From contig CAAGHA010000012.1 in assembly GCA_900769555.1 (NCBI GenBank), positions 1 to 5,259 of the forward strand: a stretch of 5,259 nucleotides of DNA. Reading direction: 5' to 3'. The notes under the pieces are model-generated. The model was given only the letters and a program-made list of their open reading frames with translations. It was not told where the DNA came from and searched no databases. This document shows positions 1 through 5,259 of this stretch, piece after piece. Position 1 is the first letter of the stretch; each line of letters begins with the position of its first letter. The translations under genes and the position numbers were made by a program. The DNA comes from Bacteroidales bacterium (GTDB lineage: Bacteria > Bacteroidota > Bacteroidia > Bacteroidales > Paludibacteraceae).

Positions 1-98
1 CATTCAATAAACACTTGTCGTGACTTGTTTTGTCCACGAGTTATGTGTTCGCCACGGGTAAGTTCTATGCTTCCATCCGAACCTAAAACTATTTTCAT
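1..98 (-). CDS. N-terminus of a probable phage structural gene, 3' end outside the window
   Basis: An ATG at 98 with a strong AAGGAGA site opens a frame with no stop to the window edge (32 full codons). The protein begins MKIVLGSDGSIELTRGEHIT and continues RGQNKSRQVFIE. A short beta-strand start followed by a TRGxxxxRGQxxSR-type segment recalls the N-terminal beta-sandwich of upper-baseplate (BppU-like) or fibre proteins of phages of Bacillota, which commonly follow the Tal gene. With 32 residues this is only a hint. The gene begins 27 nt after a strong terminator, so its transcription must come from readthrough, antitermination or a local promoter. Confidence 0.7.
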   Translation of the reverse strand, partial: MKIVLGSDGSIELTRGEHITRGQNKSRQVFIE

Positions 99-103
99 AA
101 TAA

Positions 104-110
104 TCTCCTT
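104..110 (-). promoter_or_regulatory. Ribosome binding site of the gene leaving the window
   Basis: AAGGAGA on the minus strand, with the ATG at 98 five nt further on. It is the main evidence that a short frame at the window edge is a real gene. Confidence 0.75.
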
Positions 111-120
111 TTATTTTTTT

Positions 121-150
121 GATATAAAAAAGGAACCCGCCTTTTGGCAA
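121..150 (-). promoter_or_regulatory. Weak promoter-like sequence embedded in the terminator
   Basis: The minus strand holds TTGCCA at 150-145 (5 of 6 to TTGACA). It is followed after 17 nt by TTATAT (127-122, 3 of 6) or after 18 nt by TATATC (126-121, 4 of 6). Such a promoter would restart transcription just past the terminator for the gene at 98-1. The -10 is poor and the region is AT-rich, so chance is a serious alternative. Confidence 0.25.
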
Positions 151-155
151 GTTCC
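125..155 (-). terminator. Strong intrinsic terminator after the 95-aa gene
   Basis: On the minus strand GGAACTTGCC (155-146) pairs with GGCGGGTTCC (141-132) around an AAAA loop. This is a 10-bp stem with two G-U pairs, followed by TTTTTTA (131-125). It begins 21 nt after the TAA of the 95-aa gene. On the plus strand no T-run follows the stem, so it acts in one direction. It would end both the cassette transcript and readthrough from the upstream tail genes, yet the next start codon is only 27 nt further on. Confidence 0.9.
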
Positions 156-176
156 TTCCAATCCTAAATGTTTTAT

Positions 177-464
177 TTAATTGTTGTTTTCTCTTTGTTC
201 TGGGCATTGAATCACCCCTTTATTCACGAGTTCTTGTTCAAGATAGAACACTCTGCCAATTAAAAACTCGAGAGCCCTTAACATAAGCAAAACGGCGTAA
301 GAACAAGCCCACGCAAATACTATTATTATATAATATCTTAAAGCCGCATCCACTTTCATTAATTCAACTAAACAATCAATTAGAAAGAAAGTGGAAATAT
401 AAAACAAAACTTGATATACCCTTCTAATGGAAGGGATTAAACCACATGCAGAAAAATTTTTCAT
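177..464 (-). CDS. Small two-span membrane protein in a moron-like cassette, function unknown
   Basis: This 95-aa protein has two predicted membrane helices: residues ~17-36 (YQVLFYISTFFLIDCLVELM, with D30 and E34 inside or at its end) and ~43-62 (RYYIIIVFAWACSYAVLLML). The turn between them is short (KVDAAL). R14/R15 before the first span and R63/R71 after the second suggest a hairpin with both ends in the cytoplasm. An amphipathic stretch (~64-81) and a polar tail ending ENNN follow. There is no signal peptide. The gene has its own promoter, strong SD and terminator, and lies between structural genes, as phage morons do. Candidate roles from context are superinfection exclusion, another change to the host envelope, or a holin. 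Two spans and small size suit a holin, but no endolysin is visible, and an autonomous early-type promoter argues somewhat against it. I do not recognise the family. Confidence 0.8.
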   Translation of the reverse strand: MKNFSACGLIPSIRRVYQVLFYISTFFLIDCLVELMKVDAALRYYIIIVFAWACSYAVLLMLRALEFLIGRVFYLEQELVNKGVIQCPEQRENNN

Positions 465-469
465 AAAAA

Positions 470-474
470 CCTCC
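470..474 (-). promoter_or_regulatory. Strong ribosome binding site of the 95-aa gene
   Basis: GGAGG on the minus strand lies 5 nt (TTTTT) before the ATG at 464. It is close to the ideal anti-Shine-Dalgarno match and fixes the start. It sits almost at the expected 5' end of the transcript. Confidence 0.8.
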
Positions 475-481
475 GTGTTTA

Positions 482-495
482 AAGTATATATACTT
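482..495. promoter_or_regulatory. 14-bp perfect palindrome over the -10 box, possible operator
   Basis: AAGTATATATACTT is its own reverse complement and covers the whole -10 box plus seven bases of spacer. GTG and CAC trinucleotides flank it at 475-477 and 500-502. A dimeric repressor bound here would block the promoter. Alternating AT sequence makes short palindromes likely by chance, so an operator role is only a possibility. Confidence 0.4.
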
Positions 496-511
496 AAATC
501 ACAAAAGTCAA
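483..511 (-). promoter_or_regulatory. Sigma-70/sigma-A-type promoter of the 95-aa gene
   Basis: On the minus strand, TTGACT at 511-506 (5 of 6 to TTGACA) is followed by exactly 17 nt and then TATACT at 488-483 (5 of 6 to TATAAT). The -35 box begins at the base right after the TAA of the 1205-aa gene. Initiation would be expected near 475-477, at or just before the GGAGG of the next gene, giving a very short leader. It is the only promoter in the window with both boxes this close to consensus at the best spacing that I found by eye. Activity is inferred, not shown. Confidence 0.7.
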
Positions 512-3500
512 TTAAATCTTCCTTCTAAACATTAGGTAAATTGGTGGAAGCAAGCTATTTTCATAAACGGTTCCTTCTACATAAATGCAAATTCTACCGT
601 CTTCTGTGATAATGCCATAACCTTCGCCCACCTTTTCCCCAAGGGAATTGTCGCTTCCAGACCTTAAAGAATAAGGGGTTGTGGAATCGCCTTCGTTGTC
701 TTCGCCAGAACTGCTTGAATAAACAAACCCGCCTATTCCACCGGTGTTTCCGCCGGTGCCGACGCCCCAACGATTGTTAGCTGCGTTTTCTGATATACAA
801 ATATGTTTTGTCTTTGTGGTATAACCTATTCTTGGCATGTTTAATAGAATACCATTTCCTTCCATCTTGTCGGCAAGTGCGTTTTGTTTTTGAGCAAAAA
901 TAATGTATTTGTATTTCGTTGTAAAGTCTCCAACAAGAGGCATTGTCGCAGAAAGAGCCGGCCCTATTGTAATACTTTTATTTGGTGTCACAAAGTTTAA
1001 TTGTGTTGTCACGCTAATACATTCACGACTATCTTTGCTTACCACACAGTTGTCGAATTGCGCAATAGGTCCGTCGCTGTCAAAACTGCAAGAAGACCAT
1101 TTGTAAAGAAGTTTTGCGAATGTAGTGTCGTCTGCGTTTGACACAAATTTATTTGTGTAAAATATAGACATCTTGTCAAATCGTCCAAAGTAATTGCCAT
1201 ATCTAATGTATTGCTCTTCGTTATAACTTGATGTTGCTCCCTCTGACGAAGTTCCCGCACTATAATTATCGTCCAACGAAAAATAAGCAACTATTGAATT
1301 GCCAAAAGGAAAACAAGCCACCGGAACGATAAAATTGCTTTCTTCTTTTTTGCCATAGTTTTCGGATGTTGCTTCTGCGCAAATCGCTTCCACTTTACAC
1401 CCGGCAACGCAAATCTTTCTAAAACCCACAGCTTGTTCTCTTGTGCTATAAGTTTGCATGGGTTCATTGTATTCTTCTGTAGAAAATGGAACGACGCCAG
1501 AACCACCACCTCCAACACCCGGCAATATAGGGGAAGGAAGTGGGACGGGGTTGACACTACCAGAAGAACCACCACTTGACGAACTCCCATAATATTTTGT
1601 ATATGCGAGCTTTTGTGCTATTTGTGAAATGGCTCCGTCGCCAAAGCCCACGCTTGCAAGATTGTTTTCAACATAATCTTGATAATAAGAATAATCTTCA
1701 CTTTCGTAGAAGTGTTCTATATCCAAGTTTAAATCAACAACGCAAAATTCTGGAAGATATAAGTTTCTGTTAGTGCTTTCTTTTTCGCTTATTTCATACT
1801 GCCTATAGTTGCTTTTTATTGCGACATTTGAATACATCTCATTATAGTGTCTTGACCACGCCGTCGAAACCTTTAATGGGGTGTTAAAGTTTATTTCTCT
1901 ATTTACTATAAATGCAAAATAGCCACTTGCGTGCCATTGCCCCATTTTTGGAACTTGATTTAAGCTATTAAAATATTGAGTTTTTGATAATTTGATGTTT
2001 CCGGTTTTTAGAAGTGTAGCGTTCATGTTTTTGCCATACGCATCAACATCTACTTCGTGGGCTTGTTGATTGAAAAAAAGAGTGGACTTTTCTTCATTTT
2101 GCTTTATAAGTGTTTTATACTGTTTTGCTTTAAAATTAACAAATGGGATATATGTCACTCTAACTATCACATCCCTTAACTTAACACTGCCATCTAAACC
2201 CATAAGGTTTTTAATCGCTTCTTTGTTCCCAAAATTCTCAATATCTGTCTGCGTGGGTTTTACCAAGGAAAGTCCTTTGATGTTGGGTTGCCCTTCCGTG
2301 TAATATAAGTGCAGCCACTTTGCGTCCGTCCCAAGAGTTATATTATATTCCTTTTTGAGATTATAAATTGCTGATTCTACAACGAAAGCGGTTATGTCTT
2401 GAGGAGCTTGGCTTCCATATTTTGCCTCTACTTTAACGATTGACCTAATAGGAAGTCTTGTTCTTATTATGCATTCGTTGTCAGAAATTTCAAAATTTGA
2501 ACTTTCCGTTCTTGTTGACAAAAAACCATCCTCAAATGGTTCTGTCATTGTTATCAGTCCATCGTAGTTTGTGGCCGTAGCATTTTCAACATTGCTCAAG
2601 AAATCGGTGGCGTATTCTTCCGCCGGGTTTTCCACATCTATTAACGAATAATTCCCACCAATATATTGTTGATTTTTGCCATAGCCTAAAAAGTCAAAAG
2701 TTATAACAGACCAGTCGCTCCAATCGTCGTCAATGTGCTGCATTGCGAGTTTCTCTTCTCCGTCTTTGTTCTTAAAAACGAACAACTCTCGCTGATTTTT
2801 TATAATCCTTGGTTTTAGTCTTGGGATTGCATGAAAGTATTGTCCTATTTGTTGTAAAGCCTCAAATAGTGTTCCTTGCGACAAAGAAAACTCTGGAGCT
2901 TGTATGCTTCTTAAGTATGGTCTTAAACCATCGTCTAATACAAATCGTTGAAAATCAAGTCCCTCACGCCTTGTTTCATAAACGCTCAAAACCCTATCAA
3001 GCACCTCTTCCATGTTGTATTTCCTTGGCATTGAAGTTTCGTCTTTTACCGCTCTAATCTCCCAAGTGTATGTCATTCTAAAAGCTGGTTCAAAAAATAA
3101 GATATCAAGGTAGCCCTTGACCCAATACTCATAAACTTGCGTAAAAATATGCACGCCTTCTTGTCTGTAAGTAAACTTTCCACTTGTAGATAAATCCACC
3201 GTCGTCCCATCTGGTTGTTTAACCGTGAAGGACGCCAAAGACAAACTACAATTTTCTGTGACACCAACAATGTTGTCGGTTATGCTTCCGGCGTAAGTGC
3301 CTTGAACATTTAATCTAATATTAGTGTCGATTGTTTTAGAATACCCCGTTGGACTCTCGCTATCTGCTTCCAGCAATGCAAATGGACCTATAAATCTTGC
3401 GCTATCTGCTGTGTATCCCTTTGTTGTGACATATTGTGGGAAAAACCCCGTTATAGTTATGTGTTCAATCAAATTGGCAGTGGCGTGTAATCCTTCTTTA

Positions 3501-4129
3501 ATTTCGTTCCACTCACCAACGACTTGATTTTTAATCGCCCCCCAGAGTCCCTCGCCGGTAAATAAATCAAACACAAACCAAAACCACCCCGTTCTTTTGG
3601 GTGCTGGGAGAGTGGTGGATGTTGAAGATTCTATGATTATCTCTTCCACCCAATGCTTGTCGTCATATATGTGTTCGGTCATTATTGGTTCAGACTCTAT
3701 GTATTCAACATTTCTTTCCAATGTTGCATAGTTTTTTGGCAAATAATTTGTAAAAGTTAAATTGTCAACAACATGTCTTTCAGTTAACTTCGTTGCTTCT
3801 ACAAGGTCAATTTCGTGCCTATACAAGGCTTTGTTTCCTCTAACAACATTTGAAACCGTGTCGTTGTCCACAAGTCTATACAATGTCTCAACCGTTTCTT
3901 CTCCATTTGTGACATCGGTTATATCGATTATTATTCTTGTAAAAGGTTTTAATGGCGTTTTAGATTTGTTAATTAAGCTAATTTTAGAGCTATCTAAAAC
4001 GCAGTCAAGTCTTGCCGTGTCGTAAATCGGCATTTCAAGTTGGTTTGTTATTTCTTGTCTAAAATACCTAATTTTGTCAAGAATAATATGTTTTGGAACT
4101 ATTTTCCAAATGTTTATTTTTGTAATCAT
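512..4129 (-). CDS. Large phage tail-hub/tip-like (Tal-type) protein with a C-terminal extension
   Basis: This 1205-aa protein is probably the baseplate hub or tail-tip protein, which in siphophages closes the tail tube and carries receptor-binding or cell-wall-contact modules. The call rests on pattern. An N-terminal segment (residues ~104-130, HEIDLVEATKLTERHVVDNL and following) and a segment at ~411-437 (APEFSLSQGTLFEALQQIGQ, then YFHAIPRL) resemble the domain layout of Tal/hub proteins of phages of Bacillota. Residues ~180-230 hold an aromatic stretch (GWFWFVFDLF) followed by a helical region. Residues ~240-360 look like an inserted beta-sandwich (PDGTTVDL, then GKFTYRQEGVHIFTQVYEY). Up to ~840 the protein is mixed beta and helix. 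A Gly/Ser/Pro linker at ~847-880 leads to a region of ~325 residues with more cysteines (9, against 4 before it), interrupted by a second Gly/Ser-rich stretch at ~1123-1148. No peptidase, lysozyme or hydrolase motif is obvious. It stops at TAA (514-512), directly against the promoter of the next gene. A tail fibre or other large virion protein remains possible. Confidence 0.8.
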   Translation of the reverse strand: MITKINIWKIVPKHIILDKIRYFRQEITNQLEMPIYDTARLDCVLDSSKISLINKSKTPLKPFTRIIIDITDVTNGEETVETLYRLVDNDTVSNVVRGNKALYRHEIDLVEATKLTERHVVDNLTFTNYLPKNYATLERNVEYIESEPIMTEHIYDDKHWVEEIIIESSTSTTLPAPKRTGWFWFVFDLFTGEGLWGAIKNQVVGEWNEIKEGLHATANLIEHITITGFFPQYVTTKGYTADSARFIGPFALLEADSESPTGYSKTIDTNIRLNVQGTYAGSITDNIVGVTENCSLSLASFTVKQPDGTTVDLSTSGKFTYRQEGVHIFTQVYEYWVKGYLDILFFEPAFRMTYTWEIRAVKDETSMPRKYNMEEVLDRVLSVYETRREGLDFQRFVLDDGLRPYLRSIQAPEFSLSQGTLFEALQQIGQYFHAIPRLKPRIIKNQRELFVFKNKDGEEKLAMQHIDDDWSDWSVITFDFLGYGKNQQYIGGNYSLIDVENPAEEYATDFLSNVENATATNYDGLITMTEPFEDGFLSTRTESSNFEISDNECIIRTRLPIRSIVKVEAKYGSQAPQDITAFVVESAIYNLKKEYNITLGTDAKWLHLYYTEGQPNIKGLSLVKPTQTDIENFGNKEAIKNLMGLDGSVKLRDVIVRVTYIPFVNFKAKQYKTLIKQNEEKSTLFFNQQAHEVDVDAYGKNMNATLLKTGNIKLSKTQYFNSLNQVPKMGQWHASGYFAFIVNREINFNTPLKVSTAWSRHYNEMYSNVAIKSNYRQYEISEKESTNRNLYLPEFCVVDLNLDIEHFYESEDYSYYQDYVENNLASVGFGDGAISQIAQKLAYTKYYGSSSSGGSSGSVNPVPLPSPILPGVGGGGSGVVPFSTEEYNEPMQTYSTREQAVGFRKICVAGCKVEAICAEATSENYGKKEESNFIVPVACFPFGNSIVAYFSLDDNYSAGTSSEGATSSYNEEQYIRYGNYFGRFDKMSIFYTNKFVSNADDTTFAKLLYKWSSCSFDSDGPIAQFDNCVVSKDSRECISVTTQLNFVTPNKSITIGPALSATMPLVGDFTTKYKYIIFAQKQNALADKMEGNGILLNMPRIGYTTKTKHICISENAANNRWGVGTGGNTGGIGGFVYSSSSGEDNEGDSTTPYSLRSGSDNSLGEKVGEGYGIITEDGRICIYVEGTVYENSLLPPIYLMFRRKI
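739..758 (-). repeat. 20-bp repeat, copy A (encodes TGGNTGG-type Gly stretch)
   Basis: A 20-base string here in the 1205-aa gene is identical to 4613-4632 in the gene at 5259-4570. On the minus strand it reads ACCGGCGG...ACCGGTGG and encodes TGGNTGG in both proteins. The ACCGG/CCGGT arms could form a small hairpin, but no T-run follows, so it is not a terminator. Confidence 0.7.
1491..1590 (-). other. Gly/Ser/Pro interdomain linker in the 1205-aa protein
   Basis: Residues ~847-880 run through GSSSSGGSSGS, then a proline-rich stretch (PVPLPSPILPG), then VGGGGSGVV. Such composition is typical of a flexible, unstructured linker and probably marks the border between the hub part and the C-terminal region. 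No stop or frameshift occurs here: the reading frame continues unchanged. Confidence 0.75.
1559..1574 (-). repeat. 16-bp repeat, copy A (encodes a GGSSG-type Gly/Ser stretch)
   Basis: The plus-strand string ACCAGAAGAACCACCA in the linker of the 1205-aa gene matches 4591-4606 in the Gly-rich tail of the upstream gene. Both encode GGSSG in the sense frame. Shared linker coding may explain it, so it is weaker evidence than the 20-bp pair. Confidence 0.55.
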
Positions 4130-4554
4130 TATCTGCTCCTATTGTCCATGCCAGCCCTTTGTCTCAAAACAGAAAGACGGCGACTTTCAACCCTTCCAGC
4201 CTCTTCATAATCTAAAACGCTATTAATCATGTCAACACCCATAGCAAGAGCACCAAGATATGGATTTTTAGCAAACATAACGCCATATCCAACCATTTTT
4301 AGTGCCGTATTCATTTGTGTTTGTTTGACATTGCTTCTTGTTGCAACACCCACCCGGGATGTGACCATTTGCATTGCTTGTTTGCCAACATAAATAGCCA
4401 TCGCCTTTGTGTCGAATTCATTGTTGTTTTCTTTGGGTTTTTTTGCGGTTTCTTCTGGGGCTTCTGGGTTCGGAGTCACGCCGGGAGATTCTGGGTCCGC
4501 CTCGTTGCCGCCGCCTTGTTGATTTGAAAAAATAATATTTATATTAGTGTCCAT
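4129..4554 (-). CDS. Small phage-type protein with a hydrophobic helical C-terminal half, function unknown
   Basis: This 141-aa protein starts at an ATG with a good AAGGAG site. I do not recognise a named family. Residues ~10-46 are low-complexity and acidic (GGG, then PESPGVTPNPEAPEET, then ENNN), probably a disordered arm or linker. Residues ~48-120 look mostly helical, with a conspicuously hydrophobic, small-residue-rich stretch around residues 86-112 (MVGYGVMFAKNPYLGALAMG), which could pack in a bundle or touch a membrane. The C-terminus is Arg-rich (ESRRLSVLRQRAGMDNRSR). The NPxLGA/MG pattern resembles small helical proteins often found beside tail genes in phages of Bacillota, but this is only an impression. 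Its TAA overlaps the ATG of the 1205-aa gene by one base (TAATG), so the two are likely translationally coupled. That suggests a helper or minor component of the same tail-tip assembly. The gene call is solid and the function is open. Confidence 0.85.
   Translation of the reverse strand: MDTNINIIFSNQQGGGNEADPESPGVTPNPEAPEETAKKPKENNNEFDTKAMAIYVGKQAMQMVTSRVGVATRSNVKQTQMNTALKMVGYGVMFAKNPYLGALAMGVDMINSVLDYEEAGRVESRRLSVLRQRAGMDNRSR
4136..4140 (-). promoter_or_regulatory. Ribosome binding site and TAATG coupling site of the 1205-aa gene
   Basis: AGGAG on the minus strand lies 6 nt before the ATG at 4129, inside the last codons of the 141-aa gene. The stop (4131-4129) and start (4129-4127) share one base as TAATG, a layout typical of termination-reinitiation coupling. 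It fixes the start of the long gene. Confidence 0.85.
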
Positions 4555-4562
4555 AGTTGTGT

Positions 4563-4568
4563 CTCCTT
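4563..4568 (-). promoter_or_regulatory. Ribosome binding site of the 141-aa gene
   Basis: AAGGAG on the minus strand lies 8 nt before the ATG at 4554, in the 15-nt gap after the TAA of the upstream gene. It supports the chosen start. No promoter or terminator fits in this gap, so the two genes are probably on one transcript. Confidence 0.8.
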
Positions 4569-4569
4569 G

Positions 4570-5259
4570 TTAAAACTCCATAGAGCCACCACCAGAAGAA
4601 CCACCATTGTCCCCACCGGTGTTTCCGCCGGTTGAAGGAAATGTTGTTGCGGTTGCTGCGTAAGAAAGTATAACGCTTGCATCTTTACCAACACTTGATT
4701 TTCCCGTAAATTCAAGCGTTTTTTCCACATCTTCTTCTGTTTCGTTGTCGGTGTCTAATGTTTCTATTGGCAATCTATCTTGAAGGGTAATGTTGAATGT
4801 GGTAAACGCCCCAGCGTGTCTGTCAAGTGTCGCACTGGTTAAAATCAATGATTTTTCGTCTAATATTTCCCCATCGCCCTTGATAAATTCTGGATATTTT
4901 TCCATAATAACTATTTTTTCATTTACACCGAAAGGCTCAATGTTTTTTATCCCTTTTAACAACCTTGCGCAAACTCTATTTTTTAGCATTAAAATTGTGT
5001 AGCTATATGTATAGGCTTGAGAATTGTTAAAAGTTTTTGCAACTGTTTGGTTTGCCATTTGTGGAGATTCTTGTGTTTTTGTTAACGATGTGGATGTAGT
5101 TAACACTTCAATAACGCCTTCCATTTCTGTTGGCTTACCAATATCAAGTTTAATCTTGGTTTCCACTTCGTTTCCAACAAGAACGCCGCCTTCTGTTTGG
5201 GTGACAAGGCAAGTCCCCATCAACTCCAATGTTTGGTAAAATTTGCCGGTGTCAACCAC
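4570..5259 (-). CDS. Probable phage virion (tail-region) protein, 5' end outside the window
   Basis: The reading frame is open to the window edge for 229 codons and stops at TAA (4572-4570). The GTG at the edge has no visible ribosome binding site, so it is probably an internal valine and the true start lies beyond the window. I do not recognise the family. The visible part reads as a beta-rich structural protein: alternating hydrophobic and polar stretches, a segment GAFTTFNITLQDRLPIETL near visible residues 150-168, then an acidic loop (DTDNETEEDVEK). The last ~20 residues are a Gly/Ser/Asn tail with TGGNTGG and GGSSGGG before a final MEF. There is no membrane segment. The gene sits 15 nt upstream of the 141-aa gene and is probably co-transcribed with the 1205-aa tail-hub-like gene, which is the main reason to call it a virion component. 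A distal-tail or adaptor-type protein is possible but not shown. Confidence is high that it codes and low for function. Confidence 0.8.
   Translation of the reverse strand: MVDTGKFYQTLELMGTCLVTQTEGGVLVGNEVETKIKLDIGKPTEMEGVIEVLTTSTSLTKTQESPQMANQTVAKTFNNSQAYTYSYTILMLKNRVCARLLKGIKNIEPFGVNEKIVIMEKYPEFIKGDGEILDEKSLILTSATLDRHAGAFTTFNITLQDRLPIETLDTDNETEEDVEKTLEFTGKSSVGKDASVILSYAATATTFPSTGGNTGGDNGGSSGGGSMEF
4591..4606 (-). repeat. 16-bp repeat, copy B (encodes a GGSSG-type Gly/Ser stretch)
   Basis: Exact match to 1559-1574, seven bases downstream (minus-strand sense) of repeat 4613-4632. The two strings are adjacent here but about 800 bp apart in the 1205-aa gene. Confidence 0.55.
4613..4632 (-). 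repeat. 20-bp repeat, copy B (encodes TGGNTGG-type Gly stretch)
   Basis: Exact match to 739-758, in the Gly-rich C-terminal tail of the upstream virion-like protein. The match stops on both sides (C versus T at one flank, T versus G at the other). A second shared string of 16 bases lies next to it (4591-4606, also at 1559-1574). Confidence 0.7.

Noticed and set aside
4..207. Minus-strand open frame of 67 codons spanning the terminator
   Set aside because: It overlaps the end of the 95-aa gene, the terminator and the start of the gene at 98-1 in another frame, and its start has no suitable ribosome binding site. The frame starting at 98 has AAGGAGA and fits better.
177..464. Firm holin assignment for the 95-aa protein
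   Set aside because: Two membrane spans and small size fit, but many phage membrane proteins share these traits, no endolysin is visible, and the cassette has its own promoter and terminator.
739..758. GC-rich inverted repeat as a possible terminator
   Set aside because: It lies in coding sequence, its stem is about 5 bp and no T-run follows on either strand. The Gly-rich coding repeat explains it.
1291..1590. Minus-strand open frame of 99 codons inside the 1205-aa gene
   Set aside because: It lies wholly inside the long gene in another frame. The long frame continues through it without interruption, so this is a shadow.
3762..4025. Plus-strand open frames (for example 87 codons here, others near 903, 2070, 2809, 4315, 4790 and 5024)
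   Set aside because: All lie antisense to strongly supported minus-strand genes, have no convincing ribosome binding sites or promoters, and encode low-complexity or unrecognisable products.
4129..4131. Possible programmed frameshift joining the 141-aa and 1205-aa genes
   Set aside because: The junction is a simple TAATG overlap with its own SD. No slippery heptamer is seen at the stop.
4539..4730. Minus-strand frame overlapping the end of the virion-like gene and the start of the 141-aa gene
   Set aside because: It is a shadow of two well-supported genes that each have a consistent frame; no programmed frameshift site joins it to either.
5257..5259. GTG at the window edge as the start of the first gene
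   Set aside because: It is simply the first codon in the window. No upstream sequence or ribosome binding site can be seen, and the frame is open to the edge, so the gene is treated as 5'-truncated.

Overview
The window looks like part of the structural (tail) region of a phage or prophage. Every supported gene is on the minus strand, so the genes read from high to low coordinates. The DNA is AT-rich by eye, the ribosome binding sites are strong AGGAG/GGAGG types, all visible stops are TAA, and TGA is not needed as a sense codon. This fits a phage of a low-GC Bacillota (Firmicutes-type) host, perhaps a gut anaerobe. The host is an inference, because no gene here names it.

Layout in transcription order: (1) 5259-4570, the C-terminal 229 codons of a probable virion protein ending in a Gly/Ser tail; (2) 4554-4129, a 141-aa protein with an acidic Pro/Gly/Asn-rich N-terminus and a hydrophobic helical C-terminal half; (3) 4129-512, a 1205-aa protein that fills most of the window and looks like a Tal-type tail hub/tip protein joined by a Gly/Ser/Pro linker to a cysteine-richer C-terminal region; (4) 464-177, a 95-aa protein with two predicted membrane segments; (5) 98-1, the first 32 codons of another gene, which leaves the window.

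Genes 1 to 3 form a tight block (a 15-nt gap, then a 1-nt TAATG overlap) and are probably one late transcript for tail components. Gene 4 is different. It has its own promoter-like sequence (TTGACT, 17 nt, TATACT) starting at the base after the stop of gene 3, and its own strong intrinsic terminator just downstream. That is the layout of a phage 'moron': a self-contained transcription unit set between structural genes. A 14-bp perfect palindrome overlaps the -10 box. The terminator lies only 27 nt upstream of gene 5, so gene 5 needs readthrough, antitermination, or a promoter inside the terminator; a weak candidate for the last is present.

I found no tRNA, rRNA, CRISPR array, insertion sequence or attachment site. 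The moron-like membrane-protein cassette is the best candidate for something undescribed, and the modular build of the 1205-aa protein comes second. Family assignments were made by eye without database searches, so product names are tentative.
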